A stretch of DNA of 64,000 nt from Paraburkholderia megapolitana (GCF_007556815.1 NZ_CP041745.1:310001-374000), one strand, 5' to 3'. Shown: positions 36,864-47,154, counted from the first letter of the stretch. The notes: generated by a model not told the origin, from the sequence alone. Numbers and translations: made by a program.

Positions 36864-38066
36864 TCACAGCAGCTCGATGCCCATCGCCGTCGCTTCGCCG
36901 CCACCGATACACAGGCTCGCCACGCCGCGCTTCAACCCGCGTTGCCGTAGTGCGCCGAGCAGCGTGACGAGAATACGCGCACCCGATGCGCCGATCGGAT
37001 GACCGAGTGCGCACGCGCCGCCGTTCACGTTGACCCGGTCGTGCGGCAGATGGTGTTCCTTCATCGCGGCCATCGTGACGACCGCGAATGCTTCGTTGAT
37101 TTCGTAGAGATCGACCTGATCCGCGCGCCAGCCGTTGCGCTCGAACAGTTTGCGCAGCGCGCCGACCGGTGCGGTGGTGAACTTCGCCGGCTCCTGAGCG
37201 AACGTCGAGTGGCCGACGACGCGGGCGAGCGGCGTCACGCCGAGTTTTTGTGCGGTCGACTCGCGCATCATCACGAGCGCGGCGGCGCCGTCGGAGATCG
37301 ACGACGAGTTGGCTGCCGTTACCGTACCGTTCTTGCTGAACGCAGGCTTGAGCGTCGGAATCTTGTCGAGGTTGGCCTTGAACGGCTGCTCGTCGCGCTC
37401 GATGGTGACCTCGCCCTTGCGGCTCTCGACCTTCACTGGCGCAATTTCCCATGCGAACGAACCATCTTCGTTCGCGCGTTTCGCACGCTGCAGCGATTCG
37501 ATCGCAAAGGCGTCCTGCGCCTGGCGCGTGAAATCGAACGACGCCGCGCATTCTTCGGCGAACGTGCCCATCAGGCGGCCGCGTTCGTACGCGTCTTCGA
37601 GGCCGTCGTAGAACATGTGATCGATCACCTGACCGTGGCCCATACGCATACCGCCGCGTGCCTTCGGCAGCAAATACGGTGCGTTGGTCATGCTCTCCAT
37701 ACCGCCCGCGACGATCACGTCGATCGAGCCGGCCGCGAGCATGTCGTGCGCGAACATCGCTGCGCGCATGCCGGAGCCGCACATCTTGTTGACCGTCGTG
37801 CTGCCGGTGGACAGCGGCAGGCCGGCACCGAGCGCGGCTTGCCGCGCGGGTGCCTGGCCGAGGCCGGCGGGCAGCACGCAACCGATCACCGCTTCGTCGA
37901 TCTGTTCCGGCTTCAGTCCGGAGCGTTCGAGCGCAGCGGCAATTGCCACCGAACCCAGTTGCGGCGCAGTCAGCGTCGCGAAGTCGCCCTGAAACGCCGC
38001 CATCGGCGTGCGGGCAGCGGAAACGATCACGATCGGATCGCGCGAAGTTGCGTTTGTCTCACTCAT
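36864..38066 (-). CDS. Acetyl-CoA acetyltransferase (thiolase II)
   Basis: A 400-residue biosynthetic-type thiolase. The nucleophile Cys96 (NKMCGSGMRAA), the His in GGACALGHPIGASGAR and the second Cys in SLCIGGGEATAMG are present. It would condense two acetyl-CoA to acetoacetyl-CoA, or cleave acetoacetyl-CoA. The start overlaps the end of the carbonic anhydrase gene by 8 bases. Confidence 0.93.
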   Translation of the reverse strand: MSETNATSRDPIVIVSAARTPMAAFQGDFATLTAPQLGSVAIAAALERSGLKPEQIDEAVIGCVLPAGLGQAPARQAALGAGLPLSTGSTTVNKMCGSGMRAAMFAHDMLAAGSIDVIVAGGMESMTNAPYLLPKARGGMRMGHGQVIDHMFYDGLEDAYERGRLMGTFAEECAASFDFTRQAQDAFAIESLQRAKRANEDGSFAWEIAPVKVESRKGEVTIERDEQPFKANLDKIPTLKPAFSKNGTVTAANSSSISDGAAALVMMRESTAQKLGVTPLARVVGHSTFAQEPAKFTTAPVGALRKLFERNGWRADQVDLYEINEAFAVVTMAAMKEHHLPHDRVNVNGGACALGHPIGASGARILVTLLGALRQRGLKRGVASLCIGGGEATAMGIELL

Positions 38067-38832
38067 GTTTCAGCTCCTTGATAACACCTGCGACGACAGC
38101 GGGCACGTCGCCGAGCTTCGCTGCATCGGCGGCGACCACGTCGTTGTCGGTCGAATGCGCGCGGCCCGCGGACGCGGCGGCCACACATTGCTTGTAAGCG
38201 GGATCGAGATCGTCGAGGCTCGCGATTGTCATGCCGAGATTGCGCACGCGGCCGTCATGTACGCCATACACCCAGCCATGCACGGTGAGGTCCTGGCCAC
38301 GCGCCCATGCATCGTTGACGATGGTGGTGCGGCACACGTTGACGACCTGCTCGATCGTGTTCAGCTCGACGAGCCGGCGATGCCGCGCGTCGCCGATCGG
38401 CCATTCCTCGAGTAGCGCCGCGTGCTTGGTCCGCACGTCCTGCACGTGATGCAGCCAGTTGTCGGCAAGTCCGATGCGCCGGCCGTGCAGCGCGGCGCCG
38501 ACACCCGAGCAGCCGTAGTGGCCGACCACCATGATGTGCTTGACCTTCAACAGATCGACGGCGAACTGGATCACCGACAGGCAGTTCAGGTCCGAGTGCA
38601 CGACGACGTTCGCGATGTTTCTGTGCACGAACACTTCGCCGGGCGGCAGACCGATGATCTGGTTGGCCGGCACGCGCGAATCGGAGCAACCGATCCACAG
38701 GTATTCGGGGGTCTGCTGGTCGGCGAGTCGCGAGAAAAATTCGGGGTCTTCAGCGAGCTTGCGTTTGACCCATGCATCGTTGTTGTCGAATAGATGCGCG
38801 AGCGGGTGCGGCTGGTTCGGGTTTGAGTTCAT
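38059..38832 (-). CDS. can: Beta-class carbonic anhydrase
   Basis: A 257-residue Zn enzyme interconverting CO2 and bicarbonate. Zn ligands Cys49, His105 and Cys108 and the Asp51/Arg53 dyad (CSDSR) are visible. The C-terminal 35 residues exceed the usual length. It is the first gene of a coupled run with the thiolase. Confidence 0.94.
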   Translation of the reverse strand: MNSNPNQPHPLAHLFDNNDAWVKRKLAEDPEFFSRLADQQTPEYLWIGCSDSRVPANQIIGLPPGEVFVHRNIANVVVHSDLNCLSVIQFAVDLLKVKHIMVVGHYGCSGVGAALHGRRIGLADNWLHHVQDVRTKHAALLEEWPIGDARHRRLVELNTIEQVVNVCRTTIVNDAWARGQDLTVHGWVYGVHDGRVRNLGMTIASLDDLDPAYKQCVAAASAGRAHSTDNDVVAADAAKLGDVPAVVAGVIKELKHE

Positions 38833-38920
38833 GTGCTTTTATGTCGCTTCAACGCGGTTATGGGCCGGCGTATCGGTTGAATCGTGGCGGATGGCTTCGG
38901 CCTGGCTTCGCATGATGTCG

Positions 38921-40750
38921 TCAGGCCGCACGCGCAGCGCGGTCCGGCGGCTGCGCGGTTGTGTCGGCTGCTGTCGCTGCTGTGAAGCGCTCCGGGTAGC
39001 GCACGCGAAAGCGGACGCCGCGGTCGTAAGGGAAGAAGTCGGGCAGTTCGCCTTTCATCAGATGCTCCTTGTGCCGTTGCCACAGCGCAGGTTCGAAGAA
39101 ATCGGCGTGATGTTTGAGAAAGTACTGGCGTACCCGCGGATCGCCGAGCAGGAACGTGCCGTAGGTTTCGGGAAAAATATCGTGCGGGCCGACCGTGTAC
39201 CACGGCTCGCCGGACAACTCGTCTTCCTCGTTGCGTGGCGCCGGCACGGCGCGCACGTTGCAGTCGGTCAGATACTCGATCTCGTCGTAGTCGTAGAACA
39301 CCACGCGGCCGTGCCGTGTCACGCCAAAATTCTTGTACAGCATGTCGCCAGGGAAGATGTTCGCCTGCATCAGCTCTTTCACCGCGTCGCCGTATTCCTT
39401 GATGCCGTGCTCGACGTCCTCGTCGGTGCCGTTCTGCAGGAACAGGTTGAGCGGCACCATGCGGCGTTCGATGTACAGATGGCGGATGACCAGGTTGTCG
39501 CCCTCGTACTCGATCATCGACGGCGCTTCTTTCTGGAGTTCGCGCACGAGCGCTTCGTCGAGACGCGATACCGGCAGCGCGACGCTCGAATATTCGAGCG
39601 TGTCGGCCATGCGTCCCAGACGATCGTGACGCTTCACCAGTTGATACTTCTCCTGGATCTGTTCGCGCGTGGTGTCTTTCGGCGGCGGGAAGCTGTCCTT
39701 GATCAGCTTGAACACATAGGGAAACGACGGCAGCGTGAACACGAGCATGACGAGCCCCTTGATGCCGGGCGCGATGATAAACGGATCGCTCGAATGCGAC
39801 AGGTGACGCAGCAGGTCGCGATAGAACAGGTTCTTGCCCTGCTTCTGCAAGCCCACCGACGTATAGATTTCCGCCTTCGGTTTGCCCGGCATGATCGAGC
39901 CGAGAAACTCGACGAATGCGGACGGCACTTCCATGTCGACCAGAAAGTACGAGTGCGAGAAGCTGAAGATGATCAGCAACTGGTCGCGTTTGAGCAGCAC
40001 GGTGTCGAGCGCGAGCACGCCCGGCGACACGTGATGCACCGGCAACGCAAACGGCAGCACGAGATCGCCGTTAATAATGCGTCCGATGATGTACGCCGCC
40101 TTGTTCCGGTAGAACAGCGACGACAGCACATGAATCTGGAAGTTGGCGGCTTCGTTGAATTCACCGAACGTATCGCGCACCGTCTGCATCACACAACCGA
40201 CATCGCGTTGCAGGTCCTCGAACGGCGGCTCCAGCTGGAAGTTGGTGACGATGCGCTCGAGCGTCGCTTCGAGCCCGTCCTTACCCGGGTAATACGCGCG
40301 GTAAGTCGGCTTCGCGGCAGGCTCGTCGTTCTCGATGTATTCGGTCGAAATAGCCGGCCGCACAAAGATGAAATCGTTGTTGAAGTACGAACGATGCAGG
40401 ATCTGACAGCACACCGAATTGAAGAACGTTTCCGCGCACTCGGGCTGACGGTGTGTGGTCAGCAGACCGATGTAGTGCAGCTTGATCTGTTGCCAGACTT
40501 CGTCGTCGATGTTCTCCGCATCGTATTCGTCTTCGAGCAACTCCACGCATTCCTTCACGCGCTCGTCATACGACGTGATGCGCTCGCGGGCAAGTCGTTG
40601 CAGCCCGTGCCAGTCGGCGCGCTCGAACAGCGTCTTGGCGTGGATCGCCGCTTCCCGAAAGATGCGGTAGTGCCGGTCGAAACCTTCGAGCATCGTCTGC
40701 GCGAGGTCGAAACCGATTTGCGACGACAGCAGTTTAGGAAAGTGATTCAT
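38921..40750 (-). CDS. aceK: Isocitrate dehydrogenase kinase/phosphatase
   Basis: A 609-residue bifunctional enzyme that phosphorylates and dephosphorylates isocitrate dehydrogenase, switching carbon to the glyoxylate shunt. Family sequence runs throughout: [19 protein letters not shown] start, YHNDFIF-like [15 protein letters not shown], the ATP loop before DTVLLKRD, and [28 protein letters not shown] near the middle. No aceA or aceB gene lies in the window. Confidence 0.95.
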   Translation of the reverse strand: MNHFPKLLSSQIGFDLAQTMLEGFDRHYRIFREAAIHAKTLFERADWHGLQRLARERITSYDERVKECVELLEDEYDAENIDDEVWQQIKLHYIGLLTTHRQPECAETFFNSVCCQILHRSYFNNDFIFVRPAISTEYIENDEPAAKPTYRAYYPGKDGLEATLERIVTNFQLEPPFEDLQRDVGCVMQTVRDTFGEFNEAANFQIHVLSSLFYRNKAAYIIGRIINGDLVLPFALPVHHVSPGVLALDTVLLKRDQLLIIFSFSHSYFLVDMEVPSAFVEFLGSIMPGKPKAEIYTSVGLQKQGKNLFYRDLLRHLSHSSDPFIIAPGIKGLVMLVFTLPSFPYVFKLIKDSFPPPKDTTREQIQEKYQLVKRHDRLGRMADTLEYSSVALPVSRLDEALVRELQKEAPSMIEYEGDNLVIRHLYIERRMVPLNLFLQNGTDEDVEHGIKEYGDAVKELMQANIFPGDMLYKNFGVTRHGRVVFYDYDEIEYLTDCNVRAVPAPRNEEDELSGEPWYTVGPHDIFPETYGTFLLGDPRVRQYFLKHHADFFEPALWQRHKEHLMKGELPDFFPYDRGVRFRVRYPERFTAATAADTTAQPPDRAARAA

Positions 40751-40976
40751 GGTGACCGTGCATTCATCCAGTGTCGTGACGCCACTCGCGATTGTATCGT
40801 CCGGGCGATCCTGCCATGCCGCGCTCGCCGCGTTTGCGCTTGCCGTTGCATCAGCACGTTGAGCGGCGTTCGCAGCGGTTCCTGCTAACTCCGTGCAACG
40901 CAGCGATTAATCGCCGCGTTGTGCAGGAATCTCCGTGCGAAAAAATCTTTCGTCGTGAATCCACTCGCGTATTGCC

Positions 40977-41429
40977 TCAGGCTGTATGCCGCGCCGGTTT
41001 CGCCTGCGGTTTCGTCGCCACCGGTTGCGCGTCGTCTTTTTCCCGCGTGTCGCCGTCGAGCAGTGCGCGCGCCTGCGCTTCGTACTGCGCGAGATCTTCG
41101 AGCGTCGCATCGAGATCTTCCCGCTGACGTTCGAGTACGTCCCGATGGCGCTTGACCGTGGCGAGGAACGCATTCAATTGCGCAAGCGTGTCGGTCGGCG
41201 AATCGTAGAGATCGAGCAGATCGCGGATTTCGGACAGCGTGAAACCAAGGCGCTTGCCGCGCAGCGTCAGCTTCAGACGCGTGCGGTCGCGCCCTGAGTA
41301 GACGCGCCGCAAGCCGCTCGATCCTTCTCGACTGGGTGAGAGTAAACCCTGGTCTTCGTAAAAACGGATCGCACGCGGCGTAACGTCGAATTCGCGGGCA
41401 AGCTCGGTGATCGTGTACTGGGTATCCAT
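40977..41429 (-). CDS. MerR-family regulator (LiuR-like)
   Basis: A 150-residue regulator. MerR HTH at the N-terminus (YTITELAREFDVTPRAIRFYEDQGLLSP), then RVYSGRDRTRLKLTLRGKRLGF and a coiled coil. No Cys metal-binding cluster is seen, which fits LiuR, the controller of leucine/isovalerate degradation in proteobacteria. The C-terminus is Lys/Pro/Ala rich. ATG 41429 is used; the longer frame crosses its own promoter. Confidence 0.88.
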   Translation of the reverse strand: MDTQYTITELAREFDVTPRAIRFYEDQGLLSPSREGSSGLRRVYSGRDRTRLKLTLRGKRLGFTLSEIRDLLDLYDSPTDTLAQLNAFLATVKRHRDVLERQREDLDATLEDLAQYEAQARALLDGDTREKDDAQPVATKPQAKPARHTA

Positions 41430-41490
41430 TGGGGCATCTCGTAGACCGCCGTGGCTGCGCACGAAAGCGGATTGAACGATAGAATCGACG

Positions 41491-41506
41491 TTTACGTTAT
41501 CGTCAA
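41491..41506. promoter_or_regulatory. Candidate LiuR/MerR operator
   Basis: TTTACGTTATCGTCAA lies between the divergent MerR and MBL genes. LiuR sites recalled from beta-proteobacteria are imperfect palindromes of the TTTACGTnnACGTCAA kind, so this is a good match at the expected place. Confidence 0.55.
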
Positions 41507-41546
41507 CTTGAACGAAGCGCAACTACACCACACAAAGACACCCGCA

Positions 41547-42617
41547 ATGAACGCACTCGAACATCAACTCGACTACCCGTTCGCCGATACCTTGCCCGAG
41601 CCCGGCGTTGCGCACGAGGTCGCGCCCGGCGTGCTGTGGCTGCGCATGCCGCTGCCGTTCGCACTCGATCACATCAACCTGTGGCTGTTGCGCGATGAAA
41701 TCGATGGACAGCAGGGCTGGACGGCGGTCGATTGCGGGATCGCGTCGGACACCATCAAGGCGAACTGGGAGCGCGTGTTCGACACCGTGCTGGACGGCCT
41801 GCCGATCCTGCGCGTGATCGTCACGCACTGTCATCCCGATCACCTCGGCCTCGCGCACTGGCTGTGCAACGGCGGCGACCGGCAGCGCTGGAATGTGCGG
41901 CTCTGGATGTCGCTCGGCGAATACATGCTGGGTCGCGTGATGGCCGCCGGCGATGGCTCGAATGCGGGCGGCGAAGGTGCGGCGAGGCACTTCGCGCGCC
42001 ACGGGCTCACCGACGAAACATCGCTCGATGCGTTGCGTAATCGCAAGAGCTATTACGGAAACCTGGTGCCCGCGGTGCCGGGGCAGTATCGGCGGATGCG
42101 TGAGGGTGACGTGCTTTCGATCGGTGGGCGTTCGTGGCGTGTCGTGACCGGCTTCGGACATTCGCCGGAACACTGCGCGCTACATTGCGAAGCGGCGGGT
42201 GTGCTGATCTCCGGCGACATGGTGTTGCCGCGCATTTCGACCAATGTGTCGGTGTTCGATATCGAACCGGAAGGCAATCCGCTCGCGTTGTATCTGCAGT
42301 CTCTCGGTCGTTATGAAACGATGCCCGCCGATACGCTCGCGCTGCCGTCGCACGGCAAGCCTTTTCGCGGAGTGCACACGCGCATTAAGCAGTTGCGCGA
42401 TCACCACGATGCACGGCTCGCCGAGGTGCGTGAAGCCTGCGCGGCGAAACCGCAAAGTGCCGCGGACATCGTGCCGCTGATGTTCAAGCGCGAACTCGAT
42501 ATTCATCAGATGACTTTTGCGCTAGGTGAAGCGCTCGCACATTTGCATTTGTTGTGGCTGGCGGGCGAGTTGAAGCGAACCAACGATGCCGATGGCGTGA
42601 TCCGCTTTACGGCGTAG
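41547..42617 (+). CDS. MBL-fold metallo-hydrolase
   Basis: A 356-residue metallo-beta-lactamase-fold enzyme with metal motif THCHPDHLGLAHWL, GFGHSPEHCALHC, LISGDMVLPRIS and ALPSHGKPF, plus a helical C-terminal extension. It is divergent from the LiuR-like regulator and shares its candidate operator, suggesting a role in branched-chain acid degradation, perhaps thioester hydrolysis (inference). Confidence 0.88.
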   Translation: MNALEHQLDYPFADTLPEPGVAHEVAPGVLWLRMPLPFALDHINLWLLRDEIDGQQGWTAVDCGIASDTIKANWERVFDTVLDGLPILRVIVTHCHPDHLGLAHWLCNGGDRQRWNVRLWMSLGEYMLGRVMAAGDGSNAGGEGAARHFARHGLTDETSLDALRNRKSYYGNLVPAVPGQYRRMREGDVLSIGGRSWRVVTGFGHSPEHCALHCEAAGVLISGDMVLPRISTNVSVFDIEPEGNPLALYLQSLGRYETMPADTLALPSHGKPFRGVHTRIKQLRDHHDARLAEVREACAAKPQSAADIVPLMFKRELDIHQMTFALGEALAHLHLLWLAGELKRTNDADGVIRFTA

Positions 42618-42663
42618 TTTGCGCGACGCGGCGTTGTCAGATTGCTGAGCAAGCCGCGGTGAA

Positions 42664-42707
42664 AAAAGCAGAAGGCCCGATTGAGAGCAATCGGGCCTTC
42701 TGCTTTT
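42664..42707. terminator. Bidirectional terminator
   Basis: A 19-bp perfect stem (42664-42682 with 42689-42707, loop GAGAGC) flanked by A-run on the left and T-run on the right, between convergent MBL and peptide-binding-protein genes. Confidence 0.9.
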
Positions 42708-42740
42708 CTGCCACGCAATGCCGTGACAACTACCGCTACG

Positions 42741-44327
42741 TTACTGCACGCTGACCGCCCCAAAATTCTGCCGCCCAAACGGGCTCACCTGATACCCGCT
42801 AACGTTCGTGCGCGTCAACGCGGTGGCCGTCGGATAGCCGAGCGGAATCCACAGTGCCTGGTCGTGAATGATTTTCTGCGCGGCTTCATATGCCTTCGTA
42901 CGCTTCGCGAGGTCGGCCGTTGCCTTGCCGTCGGTGATCAGCTTGTCGAGCTGCGGATCGCAGTAGCGCGCGAAGTTGATACCCGACTTCACCGCGTTGC
43001 AGCTAAAGAGCGGCGACAGGTAATTGTCCGGATCGCCGTTGTCGCCGGCCCAGCCCATGAACAGCGTGTCGTGCTGCCCCTGCTTTGCCTGCTTGATCAG
43101 CTCGCCCCACTCGATCACCTTCACGTCGGCCTTCACACCGATTTTCGCGAAATCGGCCTGCAGCAGTTCCGCACCGACCTTCGGGCTCGGATTCAGCACG
43201 CTGCCATTCGGGCGCACCCAGATTGTCGTTTCGAAACCGTTCGGCAGGCCTGCTTCCGCGAGCAGCTTCTTCGCCTGCACCGGATCGTACGGCCATGGCT
43301 GGATCGCCTTGTCATAGCTCCACGTGTTAGGCGGATACGGATTGGTTGCGGGCGTCGCCGTGTTGTCGAACACGGTCTTCAGATACGTCGTGCGATCGAA
43401 CGCGAGGTTCAGCGCCTGGCGCACCTTTGCGTTATCGAGCGGCTTTTTCTGCGTGTTCAGTGCGACGAACGCGGTCATGAACGCGGGCGTCTGTTCAATC
43501 TTGATCGACTTGTCGGACTTCGCTTCGGCGATGTCCTGCGGTTTCGGCGACAGCGCGATCTGGCATTCGCCGGCCTTCACCTTTTGCGCGCGCACGGTGG
43601 CATCGGGCGTGATTGCGTAGATGAGCCGGTCGATCTTCGGCTTCGGCCCCCAGTAGGTCGGGTTCACGTCGTAACGGATGATCGCGTCTTTCGTGTAGCT
43701 CTTCAGCACGAACGGCCCGGTGCCAATCGGCTTCGCGTTGAGGTCGGTCTGCTTGCCTGCCTTCAGCAACTGGTCCGCATATTCGGCCGAGTAGATCGAT
43801 GCGAAGCCCATGGTCAGGATCGGCACGAAGGTCGCGTTCGGTTCGTTCAGCTCGAACTTGACCGTGCTGTCATCGACCTTCGATACCGACTTGATCAGCT
43901 TCACGAGTCCCATCGACTGCGCATGAGGAAATCCGCTCGCGCCCGTGACCTTGTGCCAGGGGTTGCTGTCGTCGATCATGCGGGTGAACGTGAACACGAC
44001 GTCGTCGGCGTTCAGCGCGCGGGTGGGCTTGAAGTAATCGGTGATCTGGAACGCTACGCCCGGCCGCAGATGAAACGTGTACGTGAGGCCGTCGGCGCTG
44101 ACATCCCACTTGTCGGCGAGCGCGGGCGCGACTTTCTTCGCGGCTTCGTCGTAGGAGACGAGCGAGTTGAAGATCACATCGGCGGAGGCGTTGGTGGTGA
44201 CGAGCGAGTTGAACTGGACGACGTCGAAACCGTCCGGGCTCGCTTCCGTGCAGACGGTCAGCGGCTTGGCCAGCGCGAGCGCGGGTGCCGCGGCAAGTAC
44301 AACGGCGGCGAGCAGTTTGAAGCGCAT
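42741..44327 (-). CDS. Peptide ABC transporter substrate-binding protein (DppA-like)
   Basis: A 528-residue exported protein of the solute-binding family 5. The signal peptide ends at about ALALA-K (20). Family motifs include GLTYTFHLRPGVAFQ, DDVVFTFTRM, PIGTGPFVLKSY, RQALNLAFDRTTYLK and GWAGDNGDPDNYLSPLFSC. GGGAGAT precedes ATG 44327. No permease genes follow it, so partners are elsewhere. Ligand probably dipeptide or similar. Confidence 0.91.
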   Translation of the reverse strand: MRFKLLAAVVLAAAPALALAKPLTVCTEASPDGFDVVQFNSLVTTNASADVIFNSLVSYDEAAKKVAPALADKWDVSADGLTYTFHLRPGVAFQITDYFKPTRALNADDVVFTFTRMIDDSNPWHKVTGASGFPHAQSMGLVKLIKSVSKVDDSTVKFELNEPNATFVPILTMGFASIYSAEYADQLLKAGKQTDLNAKPIGTGPFVLKSYTKDAIIRYDVNPTYWGPKPKIDRLIYAITPDATVRAQKVKAGECQIALSPKPQDIAEAKSDKSIKIEQTPAFMTAFVALNTQKKPLDNAKVRQALNLAFDRTTYLKTVFDNTATPATNPYPPNTWSYDKAIQPWPYDPVQAKKLLAEAGLPNGFETTIWVRPNGSVLNPSPKVGAELLQADFAKIGVKADVKVIEWGELIKQAKQGQHDTLFMGWAGDNGDPDNYLSPLFSCNAVKSGINFARYCDPQLDKLITDGKATADLAKRTKAYEAAQKIIHDQALWIPLGYPTATALTRTNVSGYQVSPFGRQNFGAVSVQ

Positions 44328-44667
44328 AAGATCTCCCAAAACAGGCGTGGTATCAGGCAGTTCGAGGCAGTTCGTCTTCGTTCCGGCAGCGACAACCCTG
44401 GCCGGGCATTCGATCGAGATGCGGGCGATGCGTGCAGTGCCTGTCTGCTTTTCGTTGCGATTCGTTGCGTTTCGCATCCCGCCTGGGAGAAAGCTTATCG
44501 AAGGGGAGTTGCGCCGACAACCACTTAAACCGCATATGCATATGGACGGGCCACGCCGCCGCGCACCGGGTCACGACACGCGCACCGTGACAGAAGGCTC
44601 GCTTCGACACGCGGCTCGCTTCGGCTGCGTGCGTTTATCGGCCTAACGGTCAGTCCTTCACAGTCCG
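44328..44667. other. 340-bp intergenic region upstream of the peptide-binding protein
   Basis: No gene is supported. It holds a 12-bp perfect palindrome CATATGCATATG at 44533-44544 and a 10-bp near-tandem repeat (GGCAGTTCGA/GGCAGTTCGT) near 44356-44375. Either may be part of a promoter control region. Confidence 0.4.
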
Positions 44668-45438
44668 TCAGTCTTCGGCGCGCGGCTTGTGCGGCGCTTT
44701 TTCGAACGCGCGGTCGTAGAGCCAGCGAGGCGTGACATGCAGCAGCATCGCGACCACGCGCATCTGCCACGGAAACACCGCGAACGACACCTTGCGTGCG
44801 ACCGCATCGGCCACTTTCCTGGCGAAGCGATCGGCGTCCATCAAAAACGGCATCCGGTACGGATTGTGATCGGTCATCGGCGTGCGGATGAAGCCGGGCG
44901 CGATCGTCACGACGGCCACGCCGCGCGGCCGCATCTCGACGCGCAGCGCTTCGAGATACTTCATCGCCGCGGCCTTCGATGCGCTGTACGCGCTCGAGCC
45001 CGGCAACCCGCGCACCCCGGCGACGCTCGCGACACCGACCAGCGTGCCGGTACGCGCAGCGCTCATCGCGGCTGCGAACGGTTCGAAGGTGGCGACCATG
45101 CCGTAGTAGTTGATGTCCATGACTTCGCGGAAGGTCCGCAGGTCGCCGCGACCGCTGACCGCACCGCGGCTGATACCGGCGTTGGCGATCACGACATCGG
45201 GGCAGCCGTACTGATCGATGAACTGCTGGGCGGCCGAGGCGAGCGCTTCGGCGTCGCGGACATCGGCGGGATAGATCGAAACGGAAGTCTGGGGATGGGC
45301 TTGCTGGAACGCGGCGAGTGCGTCGCCGCGACGGGCGACCAGGCCGAGGATCGCGCCGCGCCGCGCATATTCGGCGGCGAGCGCGAGGCCAATGCCACTC
45401 GATGCGCCGGTAATGAAAACCTTCAGAGGTGTACTCAT
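44668..45438 (-). CDS. SDR-family oxidoreductase
   Basis: A 256-residue Rossmann enzyme: VFITGASSGIGLALAAEY, NAGISRG and catalytic YSASKAAAM. The C-terminal part (FAVFPWQMRVVAMLLHVTPRWLYDR) has a hydrophobic segment typical of membrane-associated SDRs near dsbA in Burkholderia. It starts 17 bases after the dsbA stop and ends the argS-SPOR-dsbA-SDR cluster. Substrate unknown. Confidence 0.89.
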   Translation of the reverse strand: MSTPLKVFITGASSGIGLALAAEYARRGAILGLVARRGDALAAFQQAHPQTSVSIYPADVRDAEALASAAQQFIDQYGCPDVVIANAGISRGAVSGRGDLRTFREVMDINYYGMVATFEPFAAAMSAARTGTLVGVASVAGVRGLPGSSAYSASKAAAMKYLEALRVEMRPRGVAVVTIAPGFIRTPMTDHNPYRMPFLMDADRFARKVADAVARKVSFAVFPWQMRVVAMLLHVTPRWLYDRAFEKAPHKPRAED

Positions 45439-45455
45439 TCCGGCGCCTTTGGGGA

Positions 45456-46094
45456 TTACATCTTCTTCGCGCGAACCTGGGCGACCAGGTAGTCGAGCAC
45501 CTGAATCGTGCCCGGCAGATCGTTTGTGATGGCGGGGCTGGTTTCGTACTTGCCCTGCACTGCAAGCGTCGGCACGCCGTCGATCTTGTAGTCGTCGAGC
45601 AGCTTCTTGTCACGCGCCAGCGCGGTCTGCGTCGAGAACGAGTTGTACGCTTCCTTGAACTTCTTCGGATCGACACCCTTGGTGGCGAGGAATTTGGCCT
45701 GATCTTCCGGCGTCAGCAGGTAATCGTGGTTGACGTGGATTTCGTTGAAGATGGCCGGGGTCAGCTGCTGTGCGAGGCCGAGTGCATCGACAGCGTGGTA
45801 CAGCTTCGAATGCGGAATGAAGTCGTCGCGGAACGCAACCGGCACGCGCTTGAATACGACGTCCGGACCTTGCTTCTTCACCCATGCTTCGAGGAACGGG
45901 TCGAACTCGTTGCAGTGCGGGCAGCCGTACCACATGAATTCGGTGACTTCGATCTTGCCGGCCGGCACTTCGACCGGCTGCGGCGCGGCGAGTACCTTGT
46001 AGTCCTTGCCTGCGACCGGTGCGGCCGGCGACGCGTGGGCAGCGCCCGCGACGATACCGACGGAGATGAAGAGAATGCCAAGCAGTTTTTTCAT
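45456..46094 (-). CDS. dsbA: Periplasmic thiol:disulfide oxidoreductase DsbA
   Basis: A 212-residue exported protein. The signal peptide covers about 1-21. The thioredoxin domain carries CPHC at 58-61 and the cis-Pro loop GVPTLAV. It puts disulfides into periplasmic proteins, reoxidised by DsbB (not in window). ATG 46094 is taken from the signal-peptide start. 195 bases separate it from the SPOR gene, enough for its own promoter. Confidence 0.93.
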   Translation of the reverse strand: MKKLLGILFISVGIVAGAAHASPAAPVAGKDYKVLAAPQPVEVPAGKIEVTEFMWYGCPHCNEFDPFLEAWVKKQGPDVVFKRVPVAFRDDFIPHSKLYHAVDALGLAQQLTPAIFNEIHVNHDYLLTPEDQAKFLATKGVDPKKFKEAYNSFSTQTALARDKKLLDDYKIDGVPTLAVQGKYETSPAITNDLPGTIQVLDYLVAQVRAKKM

Positions 46095-46289
46095 GTCGTG
46101 TGGACCTGATAAGGCGGAAATAACGGCGACGTGCGACGGCGGCTTGCCGTAGCGTACGTCGCCACTACGAAAGTTGTGCGACCCGGGTGACCCAGCGATC
46201 TGCGCCATCGTACAGGCTACGGCGCCGTTCTGCCGTGATTCAGACCTGCGCCGCGCACCGAAGGTTCAGCGGCGGCGCAGTGTGCTGGT

Positions 46290-47075
46290 TTACTGTTTGG
46301 TGAAGCGAATGACGGCGGTATCGACGCCCGCATCGGACAGCCGTTGACGCGCCGAATTCATGTCGTCGAACTTCGAGAACGGACCGATGCGCACGCGATA
46401 GTACGTGATGCCGCCCGCATCGCGCTGCGTCACCTTCGATTCGAAGCCCTGGAACGCGAGACGCGCGCGCTGCTGTTCGGCATCGGCGGAGGTCTTGTAC
46501 GCGCCGACCTGCAGGAAGTAGCCGGTATTCGCGTCGGCTGCGGCGTTCGATGTACCCGTTGCCGGTTTGGCGTTGGCCGCATTGGCTGCGTTGGCCGTAG
46601 AGCCTGGCTTCGGCGCGGTGTTTGCCGCGTTGGCCGTGGCCGGTGCCGAAGCACCCTGCGGCTTCTTCGTCTGCGTGCTGTTGTCCTGCGCGGGCTTGGG
46701 CGCGACAGCGACGCCGTTGCTGGCCGCCGGCGGCACTTCGACGATCTGCGGTTCTTCGAGCATGCCGGACGACTGCGTCTGGTTGGTCGACTGTCCCGGT
46801 GCGGTATTCGGCGGCGCCGGCTGGGCGGCTTGCGGCACCGCGACGCCCGGCGTCTTGCCCTGCAGCGGCCGGTTGGGGTCGTATTGCGGCTGGCTCGCAC
46901 CCGCGTCCGAGGCGGCGGCCGGCGCGACCTTCGCGACGAACGGCGTTGGCGCGCGCGTGATGTAGAGCGCGACCACCACCGCGATCGCCAGGCCGACGAT
47001 CAGGCCCAGCACGATACCGAGAAAAGTGCCCCCGGTTTGTTTCGACTGCTTCGTAGTGCGGCGCGGTTTTGCCAT
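46290..47075 (-). CDS. SPOR-domain cell-division-type protein (FtsN-like)
   Basis: A 261-residue single-pass inner-membrane protein: basic N-terminus, TM helix about 18-40, a long Ala/Pro/Gln-rich periplasmic linker and a C-terminal SPOR domain (about 185-258; YFLQVGAYKTSADAEQQRARL, YYRVRIGPFS) that binds denuded septal peptidoglycan. ATG 47075 has AGGTGA at 8-base spacing; a GTG at 47087 overlaps that site. Encoded after argS. Confidence 0.9.
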   Translation of the reverse strand: MAKPRRTTKQSKQTGGTFLGIVLGLIVGLAIAVVVALYITRAPTPFVAKVAPAAASDAGASQPQYDPNRPLQGKTPGVAVPQAAQPAPPNTAPGQSTNQTQSSGMLEEPQIVEVPPAASNGVAVAPKPAQDNSTQTKKPQGASAPATANAANTAPKPGSTANAANAANAKPATGTSNAAADANTGYFLQVGAYKTSADAEQQRARLAFQGFESKVTQRDAGGITYYRVRIGPFSKFDDMNSARQRLSDAGVDTAVIRFTKQ

Positions 47076-47154
47076 CGTTTGAATCACCTGCGAAAAGAAT
47101 CGTGGAACGGCCGTCGATTATAACGACGGCTGCACGCATCCCGCTGCGCAATGC

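Noticed and set aside
38531..40888. 785-codon plus-strand open frame opposite aceK
   Set aside because: Antisense shadow of aceK; no motif and no plausible ribosome site.
42681..44528. 615-codon plus-strand open frame opposite the peptide-binding protein
   Set aside because: Arg/Val-rich shadow of a strongly supported gene that begins inside a terminator stem.
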